Shown piece after piece: positions 9,357 through 18,454 of a stretch of DNA of 35,964 nt; the stretch's first letter is position 1, and the number at the start of each line of letters is the position of its first letter. The notes beneath the pieces were generated by a model. That model did no database searches, was not told the origin of the DNA, and saw only the letters and a list, made by a program, of their open reading frames with translations. The stretch spans positions 1 to 35,964 of the forward strand of contig SMWD01000152.1 in assembly GCA_004357495.1 (NCBI GenBank), in the 5' to 3' direction. Source of the DNA: Gammaproteobacteria bacterium (GTDB lineage Bacteria > Pseudomonadota > Gammaproteobacteria > Steroidobacterales > GCA-2729495). The translations under genes and the position numbers were made by a program.

Positions 9357-11009
9357 CTACATTCCACTGTAGTTCGGCCCGCCACCGCCTTCTGGGACGA
9401 CCCAGTTGATGTTCTGTGCCGGATCCTTGATGTCACAGGCCTTGCAGTGCACGCAGTTTTGCGCATTGATCTGGAAGCGCGGCTTGCCGTCGTCGCCGTC
9501 GACCACTTCATACACGCCGGCAGGACAATAACGCTGCGCGGGCTCGGCATAGTCGGGCAGATTTTTCAGAATCGGAATCGCCGGATCGGTGAGTTGCAGG
9601 TGACAGACCTGGTTTTCCTCGTGGTTCGTGCTCGACAAGAACACCGATGACAGCTTGTCGAAGCTGATGACGCCATCCGGTTGCGGGTATTCTATCGATC
9701 TCGCGTCCGCCACTTTCTTCAGGCCCGCATGATCGGCCTGCCGACTGTGCAACGTGAACGGCAGACGTCCGTGGAAGATATTCTGATCGACCCACGCGAA
9801 TGCCGCACCGAGAAAGTTGCCGAACTTCTTCATGGCCGGACCGAAGTTGCGGGCGCGGTGCAATTCTTCGTAGACCCACGATGCCCGAACCCGCTCTTCG
9901 TAATCGGCCAGCGTAGCCTGCGCGCCGTCGCCGTTCGCGAGCGCCGCAAACACCGACTCGGCGGCAAGCATGCCGGTCTTCATCGCAGTGTGTGAGCCCT
10001 TGATCTTGGCGCCGTTCAAAAAGCCGGCCTCGCAACCGGCCAGCAGGCCGCCAGGAAAAACCAGCTTCGGCAGCGACTGCAGGCCGCCCTTGTTGACGGC
10101 CCGTGCGCCGTACGCGATGCGTTTGCCCCCTTCGAGCGTACGTCGAATCACCGGATGCTGCTTCCAGCGCTGGAACTCATCGAATGGGCTCAGGTTCGGG
10201 TTGCTGTAGTTCAGGGCAACGATCAGGCCGAGATACACCTGATTATCTTTCGCGTGATACAGGAAACCACCCCCCTCCGTCGAGTTGTCGAGCGGCCAGC
10301 CTAGGGTGTGCACGACGAGGCCTTCCTCATGTTGCGCGGGGTCGATAGCCCAGATCTCCTTGAGGCCGATGCCGTAGTGTTGCGGATCGCATGCATCGCG
10401 CAGCGAAAACTTCTCCATCAGCGACTTGCCGAGACTGCCATGACAGCCTTCGGCAAACAGCGTGTACCTCGCACGCAACTCGTAACCGCGCTCGAACGCC
10501 GGCTTGGGTTCGCCGTTCGCGTCACGCCCCATGTCGCCGGTCGCGACACCGACGACGCGCCCATCCTCATACAGCACCTCGGCCGCCGCGAAACCGGGGA
10601 AAATATTGACGCCGAGCGCCTCGGCCTGCTCGCCCAGCCAGCGGCACAACTCGCCGAGGCTGACGATATAGTTGCCGTGATTACGCGACGGCTTCGGCAC
10701 GAAGAACTCCGGTACGGTCTGCGCACCCTTCTCGCCCATCAGGTAATAGAAACGGTCGCCCGCAACGGCGACCGTAACCGGCGCTTTACGATCGCTCCAG
10801 TCCGGAAACAGTTCGTCCAGCGCACGCGGCTCCAGCACGGCGCCCGACAGGATATGCGCGCCGATTTCCGAACCCTTCTCGACGAGGCAAACATTGAGCT
10901 CCTGCCCCGCCTCTGCCGCCATCTGCATCAACCGACAGGCCGCCGACAGGCCGCAAGGTCCACCGCCGACGATAACGACATCGAAATCCATTGATTCTCG
11001 ATCAGACAT
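9357..11009 (-). CDS. Electron transfer flavoprotein-ubiquinone oxidoreductase
   Basis: ETF-QO passes electrons from acyl-CoA dehydrogenases, via ETF, to ubiquinone in the inner membrane. The N-terminal FAD-binding Rossmann motif is VIVGGGPCGLSAA. The C-terminal [4Fe-4S] domain has cysteines in RYCPAGVYE and NCVHCKACDIKDP, and the protein ends with the typical NINWVVPEGGGGPNYSGM. From the ATG at 11009 the protein is 550 aa, the normal length. A longer frame to 11162 would overlap zapE and add residues unlike the family. It shares a 48-base divergent region with zapE. ETF subunits (etfAB) are not in the window. Confidence 0.95.
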   Translation of the reverse strand: MSDRESMDFDVVIVGGGPCGLSAACRLMQMAAEAGQELNVCLVEKGSEIGAHILSGAVLEPRALDELFPDWSDRKAPVTVAVAGDRFYYLMGEKGAQTVPEFFVPKPSRNHGNYIVSLGELCRWLGEQAEALGVNIFPGFAAAEVLYEDGRVVGVATGDMGRDANGEPKPAFERGYELRARYTLFAEGCHGSLGKSLMEKFSLRDACDPQHYGIGLKEIWAIDPAQHEEGLVVHTLGWPLDNSTEGGGFLYHAKDNQVYLGLIVALNYSNPNLSPFDEFQRWKQHPVIRRTLEGGKRIAYGARAVNKGGLQSLPKLVFPGGLLAGCEAGFLNGAKIKGSHTAMKTGMLAAESVFAALANGDGAQATLADYEERVRASWVYEELHRARNFGPAMKKFGNFLGAAFAWVDQNIFHGRLPFTLHSRQADHAGLKKVADARSIEYPQPDGVISFDKLSSVFLSSTNHEENQVCHLQLTDPAIPILKNLPDYAEPAQRYCPAGVYEVVDGDDGKPRFQINAQNCVHCKACDIKDPAQNINWVVPEGGGGPNYSGM

Positions 11010-11057
11010 GAGCAGGCCCCGCGCGAGTAGACGCGTATTGTACGGTACAGTGCGCGC

Positions 11058-12167
11058 ATGAATCTGCACGACCGCTACCTCGAAGCGATCAAAGAACATG
11101 GTTTTTCGACGGACCAGGCGCAGCTCGCAGCCATCGCGACCCTCGACCGTGTCCGCGAGCAACTGATCAGGCGGGCCTCAACGCCGTGCTTCATAGCCCG
11201 ACTGATGCCGCAATTCATGCAACCGTGGTTCGGCGCCGGGCTCTCCGCTCCGGTCCGGGGCGCCTACCTGTGGGGCGGTGTCGGGCGCGGCAAAACCTTT
11301 GTCATGGACCTGTTCTTCGACAGCCTGCCGTTCGAGCAGAAGCTTCGCCGGCATTTTCACCGGATGATGTACCGGGTCCACGGTCAGTTGCAGCGGCTCG
11401 GCAATCATAAAGACCCGCTCGAACGCGTTGCTGACGAACTGGCCGGCCGTGCCCGCGTCATCTGCTTCGACGAGTTTTTCGTCGCGGATATCGCCGATGC
11501 GATGCTCCTCGGGCGCCTGCTCGATGCGCTGTTCCGGCGCGGTGTCACGCTGGTCGCGACATCGAACATTGCCCCCGATGAGCTGTACCACGACGGGCTG
11601 CAACGCGCACAGTTCCTGCCCGCGATCGCGCTGCTCAACGAACACACCGAGGTACTCAACGTCGACGGCCCGACGGACTACCGCCTGCGCGTCCTCGAGC
11701 AGGCCGAGCTATACCACGCCCCGCTCGACGCCGCGGCTACGCGGAATCTCGCGGATTACTTCGAACGTATCGCCCCGGATGCCGGCACGCGCGGCCAGGC
11801 CATGGAAGTCCTCGGCCGGAACATCCCGATGATCCGCCGCGCCGACGGCCTCGCGTGGTTCGACTTCGGCGCACTGTGCGACGGCCCGCGCAGCCAGAAT
11901 GATTACATCGAAATCGCCCGCAGCTTCCAGACCGTGATCGTGTCCGACGTGCCGCTGCTCGATCGGCCGAGGGAAGACCAGGCTCGTCGGTTCATCGCGC
12001 TCGTCGATGAGTTCTACGACCGCAAAGTCAAGCTGATCATCTCGGCCACCGCGCCGATTGCCGGGCTCTACACCGGTGACCGGCTGACGCAAGAGTTCGA
12101 GCGCACCCGCAGCCGGCTGCTCGAGATGCAATCGACGGCCTACCTGGCCGCCCCGCACGTGCCGTAA
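11058..12167 (+). CDS. zapE: Cell division protein ZapE (AFG1-like ATPase)
   Basis: ZapE is an AAA-type ATPase that associates with the FtsZ ring in E. coli and is homologous to mitochondrial Afg1. Walker A is GGVGRGKT at 73-80 and Walker B VICFDEF at 134-140. Sensor-like ATSNIAPDELY follows, and HFHRMMYRVH sits near residues 99-108. The length (369 aa) is normal. No clear Shine-Dalgarno precedes the ATG, yet it is the only start that gives the usual N-terminus. The stop is followed by a repeat-rich intergenic region. Confidence 0.92.
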   Translation: MNLHDRYLEAIKEHGFSTDQAQLAAIATLDRVREQLIRRASTPCFIARLMPQFMQPWFGAGLSAPVRGAYLWGGVGRGKTFVMDLFFDSLPFEQKLRRHFHRMMYRVHGQLQRLGNHKDPLERVADELAGRARVICFDEFFVADIADAMLLGRLLDALFRRGVTLVATSNIAPDELYHDGLQRAQFLPAIALLNEHTEVLNVDGPTDYRLRVLEQAELYHAPLDAAATRNLADYFERIAPDAGTRGQAMEVLGRNIPMIRRADGLAWFDFGALCDGPRSQNDYIEIARSFQTVIVSDVPLLDRPREDQARRFIALVDEFYDRKVKLIISATAPIAGLYTGDRLTQEFERTRSRLLEMQSTAYLAAPHVP

Positions 12168-12185
12168 TGTCAATGCGTCAGACTA

Positions 12186-12319
12186 CTCGTGGGAATAGCC
12201 TGTGTGGGAGCGATCTTTGTGGGAGCGGCTTTTGTGGGAGCGGCTTTAGCCGCGAAAGAACAATGAATCGCGGCTAAAGCCGCTCCCACAAAAGCCCCCC
12301 ATAACAGCCTCCCACAACA
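12186..12319. repeat. REP-like palindromic element with 15-bp tandem units
   Basis: The centre is a perfect 25-bp inverted repeat (12231-12255 and 12268-12292) around a 12-base spacer; its arm begins TTTGTGGGAGCGGCTTTAGC. To the left, units of exactly 15 bases repeat (12186-12200, 12201-12215, 12216-12230, 12231-12245), increasingly similar toward the centre. To the right, degraded reverse-complement copies continue (CCCCCCATAACA, CCTCCCACAACA). The TGTGGGAGCGGC wording is that of REP sequences in Pseudomonas and Xanthomonadaceae, which are mobilised by RAYT transposases. No RAYT gene is in the window. The hairpin can also end or stabilise the zapE transcript. Confidence 0.85.
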
Positions 12320-12400
12320 GCCGAGACATTAGCAATGGGTCAGATTTATTGATTTTCCCTGCTAGACTGAGCGGCCTTTTCCATTCAGTGGAGACCATCG

Positions 12401-13153
12401 ATGGCGGGTAAATTGGTGCTGTGCCGACACGGGCAGAGCCAGTGGAATCTGGAGAACCTGTTCACGGGCTGGCATGACGTGGACCTGACCGAGCAGGGTT
12501 GCAGCGAGGCGAAGCAGGCAGGTTCGTTGCTCGCCAAGCTCGATTTCCGCTTCGATCTCGCCTACACGTCCGTGCTCAGGCGCGCGATCCGCACGCTGTG
12601 GATCATCCTCGACGAGCTGGACCTGATGTGGATTCCGGTCGAGCGTGCCTGGCAACTGAATGAACGCCACTACGGCGCGCTGCAGGGCCTGAACAAGGCC
12701 GAAACGACGGCGCGGCACGGTGCAGAACAGGTCAAAATCTGGCGCCGCAGTTACGCGATCCCGCCGCCGGCGCTGGACACCTCCGACCAACGGCACCCGG
12801 CGCACGACCCGCGCTACGCGGGGATCGCGAACCTGCCGGACACCGAATCGCTGAAGACCACGCTCGAGCGCGTCCAGCCCTACTGGACCGATGCGATCGC
12901 ACCCCGGCTGAAAGCCGGCAAGAATGTATTGATCGCGGCGCACGGCAACAGCCTGCGCGCACTCGTCAAAATGCTCGACGGGATCTCGGATACGGACATC
13001 ACCGAGTTCAATATCCCGACCGGCGTGCCGATTCTGTACGACCTGGACGATGCGCTTGCACCCCGCAGCCGCGAATTTCTGGGCGACCCGGAGACCATCC
13101 GCAAAGCGGCCGAAGCCGTCGCTGCCCAAGCCGCCGGCGGTGGCTTAAAATGA
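12401..13153 (+). CDS. gpmA: 2,3-bisphosphoglycerate-dependent phosphoglycerate mutase
   Basis: This enzyme interconverts 3- and 2-phosphoglycerate in glycolysis and gluconeogenesis. The catalytic phosphohistidine is H10 in [10 protein letters not shown]61, E88 and R89 ([11 protein letters not shown]) and the second histidine H181 (AAHGNSLRA) complete the site. The 250-aa length matches the dPGM family. It starts 108 bases after the central REP palindrome. A gamma-carbonic anhydrase homologue follows after 28 bases and may be cotranscribed. Confidence 0.95.
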   Translation: MAGKLVLCRHGQSQWNLENLFTGWHDVDLTEQGCSEAKQAGSLLAKLDFRFDLAYTSVLRRAIRTLWIILDELDLMWIPVERAWQLNERHYGALQGLNKAETTARHGAEQVKIWRRSYAIPPPALDTSDQRHPAHDPRYAGIANLPDTESLKTTLERVQPYWTDAIAPRLKAGKNVLIAAHGNSLRALVKMLDGISDTDITEFNIPTGVPILYDLDDALAPRSREFLGDPETIRKAAEAVAAQAAGGGLK

Positions 13154-13181
13154 CACCGGACCTCGCAGCGGGAACCGATCG

Positions 13182-13703
13182 ATGATTTATGCGCTGGCCG
13201 ACCTGAGCCCCGAGATTCGCGGCCGCCACTACATCGCGCCGACCGCTTCGGTCATCGGCGACGTGGTCCTCGGCGAGGACACGAGCGTCTGGTTCGGTGC
13301 GGTTGTGCGCGGCGACGTCGAAACAATCACCATCGGGCGTGGCTCAAATATTCAGGACAACTCAGTCCTGCACGCCGACCCGGGTGCACCGCTGGTCCTC
13401 GACGAACAGGTCACGATCGGCCACATGGTCATGCTGCACGGCTGTACGATCGGCCGGCACAGCCTGATCGGCATCGGCACGACGATCCTCAATCACGCGA
13501 AAATCGGTGCGAACTGCATCGTCGGCGCGAACTCGCTGGTAACCGAGCACAAAGAGTTTCCGGACGGCGTGCTGATTCTTGGCTCACCGGCCAAGGTCAT
13601 GCGCGAACTGACCGAGGATGAAATCGCGAACCTGCCGAGCTATGCGACGCGTTATATCGAACGGGCCGAGCGCTATCGGCGGCAGTTGCGCGAGACGAGC
13701 TGA
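13182..13703 (+). CDS. Gamma-class carbonic anhydrase family protein
   Basis: This is a left-handed beta-helix protein of 173 aa built of hexapeptide repeats, in the YrdA/PaaY group. Three zinc-ligand histidines are in place (H64 in VLHAD, H81 and H86 in TIGHMVMLHGC), with R43-G-D45 and Q58 as in active gamma-carbonic anhydrases. Many YrdA-type members show no CO2 hydration, so the activity is uncertain. The cytoplasmic trimer is inferred from the family. It lies just downstream of gpmA. Confidence 0.88.
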   Translation: MIYALADLSPEIRGRHYIAPTASVIGDVVLGEDTSVWFGAVVRGDVETITIGRGSNIQDNSVLHADPGAPLVLDEQVTIGHMVMLHGCTIGRHSLIGIGTTILNHAKIGANCIVGANSLVTEHKEFPDGVLILGSPAKVMRELTEDEIANLPSYATRYIERAERYRRQLRETS

Positions 13704-13733
13704 ACGGGCGCAGACTAGCGGCTTGACCGGTCC

Positions 13734-14591
13734 TCACGTTCGTATGCGAATCAACCCTTCTTGAGCCGTCGATGCGACGAGCACGCCATCCGGGTCGAAA
13801 ACCTGTCCGCGCGCGAGGCCGCGGGCACCCGCCGCACGGGGACTGTCGAGGGAAAACAGCATCCACTCATCGACACGACACGCACTGTGAAACCACATCG
13901 CGTGATCAAGACTCGCCATCTGCAGGCTGTCGCGCAACAGACTCCGGTCGCCATGCGGCAGTGTCGCCGTGCCGAGCAACTGGTAATCCGAGATATAGGC
14001 CAGCATCACGGCATGCTGCCGGGCGTCGTCCGACATCCGGTCGATCGCCTTCATCCAGACGTGTTTGACCGGTTCCAGCCGCGCGGTCAACGTCTTGTCG
14101 CGCGGCACCGGGCGTACGTAAAACGGCCGCTTGTGTTTCAGGAAGCGCTGCACGGCCTTCGGCAGGTGTTTGAGATCATCCGGTTGCACGTCAGCGACGT
14201 CGCGCAGCCCGTCGGGCCCCGGCACGACGGGCATCGTCGTCTGGTGCTCCAGCCCGTCTTCATGCACCTGAAACGAGGCGGTCATATTGAAAATCTGGCG
14301 GCCGTGCTGAATCGCAACCACGCGCCGGTTCGAGAAACTGCGCCCGTCACGCGCATGGTCGACCTGGTAGACGATCGGCGACTCGACGTCTCCGCGCCGC
14401 AGAAAGTACGCATGCAGCGAATGTACGGCCCGGCCCTCGACCGTCGTCGCGGCGGCGAACAGCGCCTGAGCGAGAACCTGCCCGCCGTATACCTGCGGCG
14501 TACCGATGTCACGGCTCTGACCGCGAAAAATATTCTGCTCGATCCGCTCGGGCTCGAGCAATCGAAGCAAGTCAGCCAGGCTCTGATTCAT
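13734..14591 (-). CDS. tesB: Acyl-CoA thioesterase II
   Basis: TesB hydrolyses medium and long acyl-CoA to free acid and CoA. It is a double hot-dog protein of 285 aa, one residue shorter than E. coli TesB. The catalytic residues are recognisable: D202 (YISDYQLL), the segment MASLDHAMWFH near 225-235, and Q277 (TAQEGL). The N-terminal hot-dog carries GGQVLAQAL and HSLHAYFLRRG. It is convergent with the gamma-carbonic anhydrase gene and divergent from the DUF1499 gene. Confidence 0.94.
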   Translation of the reverse strand: MNQSLADLLRLLEPERIEQNIFRGQSRDIGTPQVYGGQVLAQALFAAATTVEGRAVHSLHAYFLRRGDVESPIVYQVDHARDGRSFSNRRVVAIQHGRQIFNMTASFQVHEDGLEHQTTMPVVPGPDGLRDVADVQPDDLKHLPKAVQRFLKHKRPFYVRPVPRDKTLTARLEPVKHVWMKAIDRMSDDARQHAVMLAYISDYQLLGTATLPHGDRSLLRDSLQMASLDHAMWFHSACRVDEWMLFSLDSPRAAGARGLARGQVFDPDGVLVASTAQEGLIRIRT

Positions 14592-14682
14592 ACGGTGTAT
14601 CCAGGCTCAAACACGACGCCCAATCCAGCCGGGCTATGCTAATGTCATGACTACGAAAAAAACAACCGGGGAGCAGCAAATC

Positions 14683-15441
14683 ATGACCACTACGGATGCG
14701 GCCAGGCGCCCGCTCGGCACGCGCTGGTGCAAGACAGCGATCGGACTTGCCTGGATTGCCGGGGTCGGCACGCTCATCGGGCTCGCTGGCGGCGCTACCG
14801 GCCTGCTCGGCCCGATGCTCGCCCTCGGCACATTCGGGCTCGGCGGCCCACTGTTCGCCATTGCAATCCTGACCAGCCTGATTGGACTCGCACTCAGCAA
14901 AGGCACGGCCGGCAATGCATCCACGGCCCGCACCTGGGCCGCGCTGGCAATCGGAATCATCGTCATCAGCGTCAGCGTGGCGCAATTTCCAGGCTTCGGT
15001 GCGCCGCCGATTCATGACATCTCGACGGATGTCGAGAATCCGCCGTTATTCGTCGCCATCGTGCCGCTGCGGGGCGCAGACTCTAACCCGGCCGAATATC
15101 TGGATGACGGCACCGCCGGGCAGCAGCTCAAGGCCTATCCGGACATTGTCACGCTGCACCTGGACCGGCCCGCGGCGGAGGTTTTCGCCGCCGCTGAAGG
15201 CATCGTCACCGAACTCGGCTGGGCACTGGTCGCAGCTGACCTCGAGGCCGGCCTCATCGAGGCCACCGCTTCGACATACTGGTTCGGCTTCAAGGACGAC
15301 GTCGTCATCCGTGTGCAGCGCGAAGCGGATACCACGCTCGTCGATGTGCGCTCAAAATCGCGCATCGGGCGCGGAGACATGGGTGCGAATGCCGCCCGCG
15401 TCCGTACGTTCCTGCAGGCGTTGCGTTCGCCCGACGGATGA
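14683..15441 (+). CDS. DUF1499 membrane protein
   Basis: Function is unknown. The N-terminal third has about three hydrophobic membrane segments (from the ATG at 14683, roughly residues 18-40, 45-65 and 85-105), rich in Gly, Ala and Leu. The rest is a soluble DUF1499 domain that ends in the family signature DVRSKSRIGRGDMGANAARVRTFL (key residues S, R, G, D, N). I prefer the ATG at 14683 (252 aa) because GGGGAG lies nine bases before it. An in-frame ATG at 14647 would add 12 polar residues and has no such site. It is not obviously tied to its neighbours. Confidence 0.8.
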   Translation: MTTTDAARRPLGTRWCKTAIGLAWIAGVGTLIGLAGGATGLLGPMLALGTFGLGGPLFAIAILTSLIGLALSKGTAGNASTARTWAALAIGIIVISVSVAQFPGFGAPPIHDISTDVENPPLFVAIVPLRGADSNPAEYLDDGTAGQQLKAYPDIVTLHLDRPAAEVFAAAEGIVTELGWALVAADLEAGLIEATASTYWFGFKDDVVIRVQREADTTLVDVRSKSRIGRGDMGANAARVRTFLQALRSPDG

Positions 15442-15471
15442 GTTGAGTGGGCGGGCAGCGCCCGAAGACCG

Positions 15472-15960
15472 TCAGTCTTCCGACAGAAAATACAACGCGA
15501 TGGTCTCGGCAACGCAGGCCGGCTTTATCTCGCCCTCGATCTCCAGCCTGCTTTCCATGATGACCTGCAACGCACCGGCCCGCTTGCGCGCGGACTTCAG
15601 CGTGCCGCGCAGACGCACCCGACTGCCGGCGGGCACCATCTGCTTGAATCGCACCTTGTTCAGCCCGTAGTTGATCGCGCGCACCGCCTCGAAGCGCACG
15701 ACCTGATCCACCAGCACCGGAAATAATGCGGTCAACAGATAGCCATGCGCAATCGTCGAACCATTCGGCATCTCCTTCGCCGCACGTTCGGTATCGACAT
15801 GAATCCACTGATGATCATCGGTTGCCGCGGCGAAGCGGTCGATCCGATCCTGATCGATCAGCATCCAGTCGGAAACGCCCAGCTCCTGCCCTTCGAGCGC
15901 ACGAGCTGCCGCAAATGAGCGGATGACCAACGGGCCGGATACTGCAGTCTTCTTGATCAT
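15472..15960 (-). CDS. MaoC-like (R)-specific enoyl-CoA hydratase/dehydratase
   Basis: This is a single hot-dog protein of 162 aa. The hydratase pair is visible as D49 and H54 in TDDHQWIHVD, followed by GSTIAHGYLL, the second conserved segment. This matches the MaoC/NodN/PhaJ group that adds water to enoyl-CoA substrates. The natural substrate is not predictable. The start ATG at 15960 has no competing candidate. It is the last gene of a minus-strand run with folE 20 bases upstream, but its function does not obviously connect to pterins. Confidence 0.85.
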   Translation of the reverse strand: MIKKTAVSGPLVIRSFAAARALEGQELGVSDWMLIDQDRIDRFAAATDDHQWIHVDTERAAKEMPNGSTIAHGYLLTALFPVLVDQVVRFEAVRAINYGLNKVRFKQMVPAGSRVRLRGTLKSARKRAGALQVIMESRLEIEGEIKPACVAETIALYFLSED

Positions 15961-15980
15961 GTGGCCAAAGTGACAGCCTG

Positions 15981-16574
15981 CTAGTCGGCGCTCTGTCTGA
16001 TTGCGTTCAGAAACTCGTTACGAATGCGGTCATCGTCCTCGAACGCGCCGAGCATTTCCTGAGTGACCATCTTGATGCGGGTCTTGTTTACCCCCCGCGT
16101 AGTCATGCACTGATGCTGCGCCTCGACGACGACCGCCACGCCACGCGGCTGCAACGCCGCGTCGATACACGCGGCAATCTCCCCGGTGAGGCGTTCCTGC
16201 ACCTGCAGGCGCTTGGTATAGGCCTCGACGACGCGAACGAGCTTGCTGATACCAACCAGCCGCTCGTTCGGCAGGTAAGCGATGTGGATGCGCCCGATGA
16301 AAGGCGCCATGTGATGCTCGCAGTGCGACGAAAAATCGATATCACACAGCGTGACGATACGTTTGTAATTCTTGACGGCCTGGAACGAATTGCCGAGTAA
16401 TTCGTGGGGGTTCACGGCATAGCCGGCGAACCAGTCGCCGTACGCCCCCAGTACTCGCGCAGGTGTGCGCTTCACGCCAGGGCGATCGGCATCCTCGCCA
16501 ATCCACCACAGCAAGGTACGGATTGCGGTTTCCGCCTCATCCTGACTCGGTCGAGATGTTTTTTTATCGCTCAT
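15981..16574 (-). CDS. folE: GTP cyclohydrolase I (FolE, zinc type)
   Basis: FolE converts GTP to 7,8-dihydroneopterin triphosphate, the first step of folate and of some tRNA queuosine precursors. The zinc ligands are C85 and H88 (SHCEHHMAPF) and C156 (HQCMTTRG). The segments GISKLVRVVEAYTKRLQVQERLT and GVNKTRIKMVTQ are typical. The 197 aa are slightly shorter than E. coli FolE. It stands 50 bases downstream of mobA in a minus-strand cluster that handles GTP-derived pterins. Confidence 0.96.
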   Translation of the reverse strand: MSDKKTSRPSQDEAETAIRTLLWWIGEDADRPGVKRTPARVLGAYGDWFAGYAVNPHELLGNSFQAVKNYKRIVTLCDIDFSSHCEHHMAPFIGRIHIAYLPNERLVGISKLVRVVEAYTKRLQVQERLTGEIAACIDAALQPRGVAVVVEAQHQCMTTRGVNKTRIKMVTQEMLGAFEDDDRIRNEFLNAIRQSAD

Positions 16575-16624
16575 TCAGTTCCTCTGTTCACACCCGCCTG
16601 TGGTTTGGCCACGGACCCGGGGCC

Positions 16625-17242
16625 TCACTTTCCAAGCCGCAGCAGATCCGCCGGCGTATTAACATTTATCAAGGCATCCGCTTCGGTCGGCTCGAGCATG
16701 TGAACGGCGACGCCGGACAAAAATTCACGCGGGCTCAGCCCTTCGCCCGCCGCGGCCTCACGCTGGAACCGCGCAAGGGTAGCGGGTTCATAGATTGCGC
16801 ACAACGGCTCGATGAGGCCGTCCGCCGGACTGCGATACGCAGTCGCCGCTGTGCGGACATCCCGGGACTGTACCAGAATCCGGATCGCCGCCTCGCTGAG
16901 CCCCGGCAGATCGCAGGCCAGCACCAGCCATGCCGCCTGCGGATGCCGACCGTGCGCGGCCAGGATACCGCCGGCCGGACCGAGTCCCGGCAACTCATCG
17001 GCGATCATCGGGAACCGGCTGCGCAGCGCATCGTCGACCTGATCGGCACGCACCGACACATAGGCTGTTTCGACCGCGGGCCGCAGCAGCCCGATCGTGC
17101 GCTCCAGCAGCGCCCGACCCTCGATCTGCAAGGCGGCCTTGTCCGATCCGAAGCGCCGGCTGCGGCCGCCCGCCAGCACGAGTCCGTATAACGGGGGTAC
17201 CCGTGGCTTGCCTGCGTCAGCCCCCGTGCCTTCGTTAGTCAA
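16625..17242 (-). CDS. mobA: Molybdenum cofactor guanylyltransferase MobA
   Basis: MobA transfers GMP from GTP to molybdopterin to form the MGD cofactor used by DMSO-reductase-family enzymes. The nucleotide-binding N-terminal motif is LVLAGGRSRRFGSDKAAL, starting near residue 21. Further family blocks are VLACDLPGLSEAAI and YRSPADGLIEPLCAIY. Length 205 aa is normal. It lies 16 bases after moaC, which supports one transcript. Confidence 0.93.
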   Translation of the reverse strand: MTNEGTGADAGKPRVPPLYGLVLAGGRSRRFGSDKAALQIEGRALLERTIGLLRPAVETAYVSVRADQVDDALRSRFPMIADELPGLGPAGGILAAHGRHPQAAWLVLACDLPGLSEAAIRILVQSRDVRTAATAYRSPADGLIEPLCAIYEPATLARFQREAAAGEGLSPREFLSGVAVHMLEPTEADALINVNTPADLLRLGK

Positions 17243-17258
17243 TGGGAAGTCTCTGCTG

Positions 17259-17732
17259 TCAGGATTCGGCGCGGTAATCGCTCTTACCGCCGGTCTTGCT
17301 GATCAGTCGCACGTCACCGATGACGATGTCGTGCGACAACGCCTTGCACATATCGTAGATGGTCAGCGCGGCGATGCTCGCGCCGGTCAGCGCCTCCATT
17401 TCGACTCCGGTTTTGTGCGCAACCTTGGTCGTGCAGTCGATAACTACATCACCGGCGGCGTCCAGTTCGATGGTGATCCGGCACCCGTCGAGACCGATCG
17501 GATGGCAAAGCGGAATCAGTTCGTGGGTCTTCTTCGCGGCCATCGTGCCGGCAATGATCGCGGTCTGGAACACGGGACCTTTCTTCGTCGTGATATCGCC
17601 GTCATGAATGACGGCCCGGACCGATTCCGGCAGGCGAACCCGGGCCCGGGCATGTGCCGTGCGTGTCGTGACCGACTTGTCGCTGACGTCGACCATCTTC
17701 GGCTGATTCTTGTCATCGAGGTGTGAAAGCAT
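17259..17732 (-). CDS. moaC: Cyclic pyranopterin monophosphate synthase MoaC
   Basis: MoaC turns the MoaA product 3',8-cyclo-GTP into cyclic pyranopterin monophosphate, the first stable intermediate of molybdenum cofactor synthesis. The key segments are present: LIPLCHPIGLDG, VAHKTGVEMEALTGAS and the active-site aspartate in TIYDMCKAL. The length is 157 aa. It lies nine bases downstream of an unknown membrane protein gene and just upstream of mobA. moaA, moaD, moaE and moeA are outside the window. Confidence 0.96.
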   Translation of the reverse strand: MLSHLDDKNQPKMVDVSDKSVTTRTAHARARVRLPESVRAVIHDGDITTKKGPVFQTAIIAGTMAAKKTHELIPLCHPIGLDGCRITIELDAAGDVVIDCTTKVAHKTGVEMEALTGASIAALTIYDMCKALSHDIVIGDVRLISKTGGKSDYRAES

Positions 17733-17741
17733 TTGTGCGCC

Positions 17742-18305
<564 letters not shown>

Positions 18306-18361
18306 GCCAATGTGGTTCCGGGTGCCGATGCCAAGTATTTAACCTTTGCTGTTAACCCCAA

Positions 18362-18370
18362 TGCTAAAAT
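18362..18370 (+). promoter_or_regulatory. Candidate extended -10 promoter for leuCD-like operon
   Basis: TGCTAAAAT fits an extended -10 (TGn + TAAAAT, 5 of 6 matches), 85 bases before the leuC ATG. No good -35 is seen, which is tolerated by this promoter class. It lies in the short divergent region with the moaC run. Confidence 0.35.
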
Positions 18371-18454
18371 AACCCAATGGTCTTGCGCTACATGAATACC
18401 TGACACCGCTCGGCCACGCATGTGGCAGGGGGCTGGCCGGGAGAGCATACATAG

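Noticed and set aside
11037-11050. TACAAT (minus) and TACAGT (plus) as divergent promoters for ETF-QO and zapE
   Set aside because: No acceptable -35 at 16-18 bases on either strand; the plus-strand copy would give a leaderless zapE transcript, which I cannot support.
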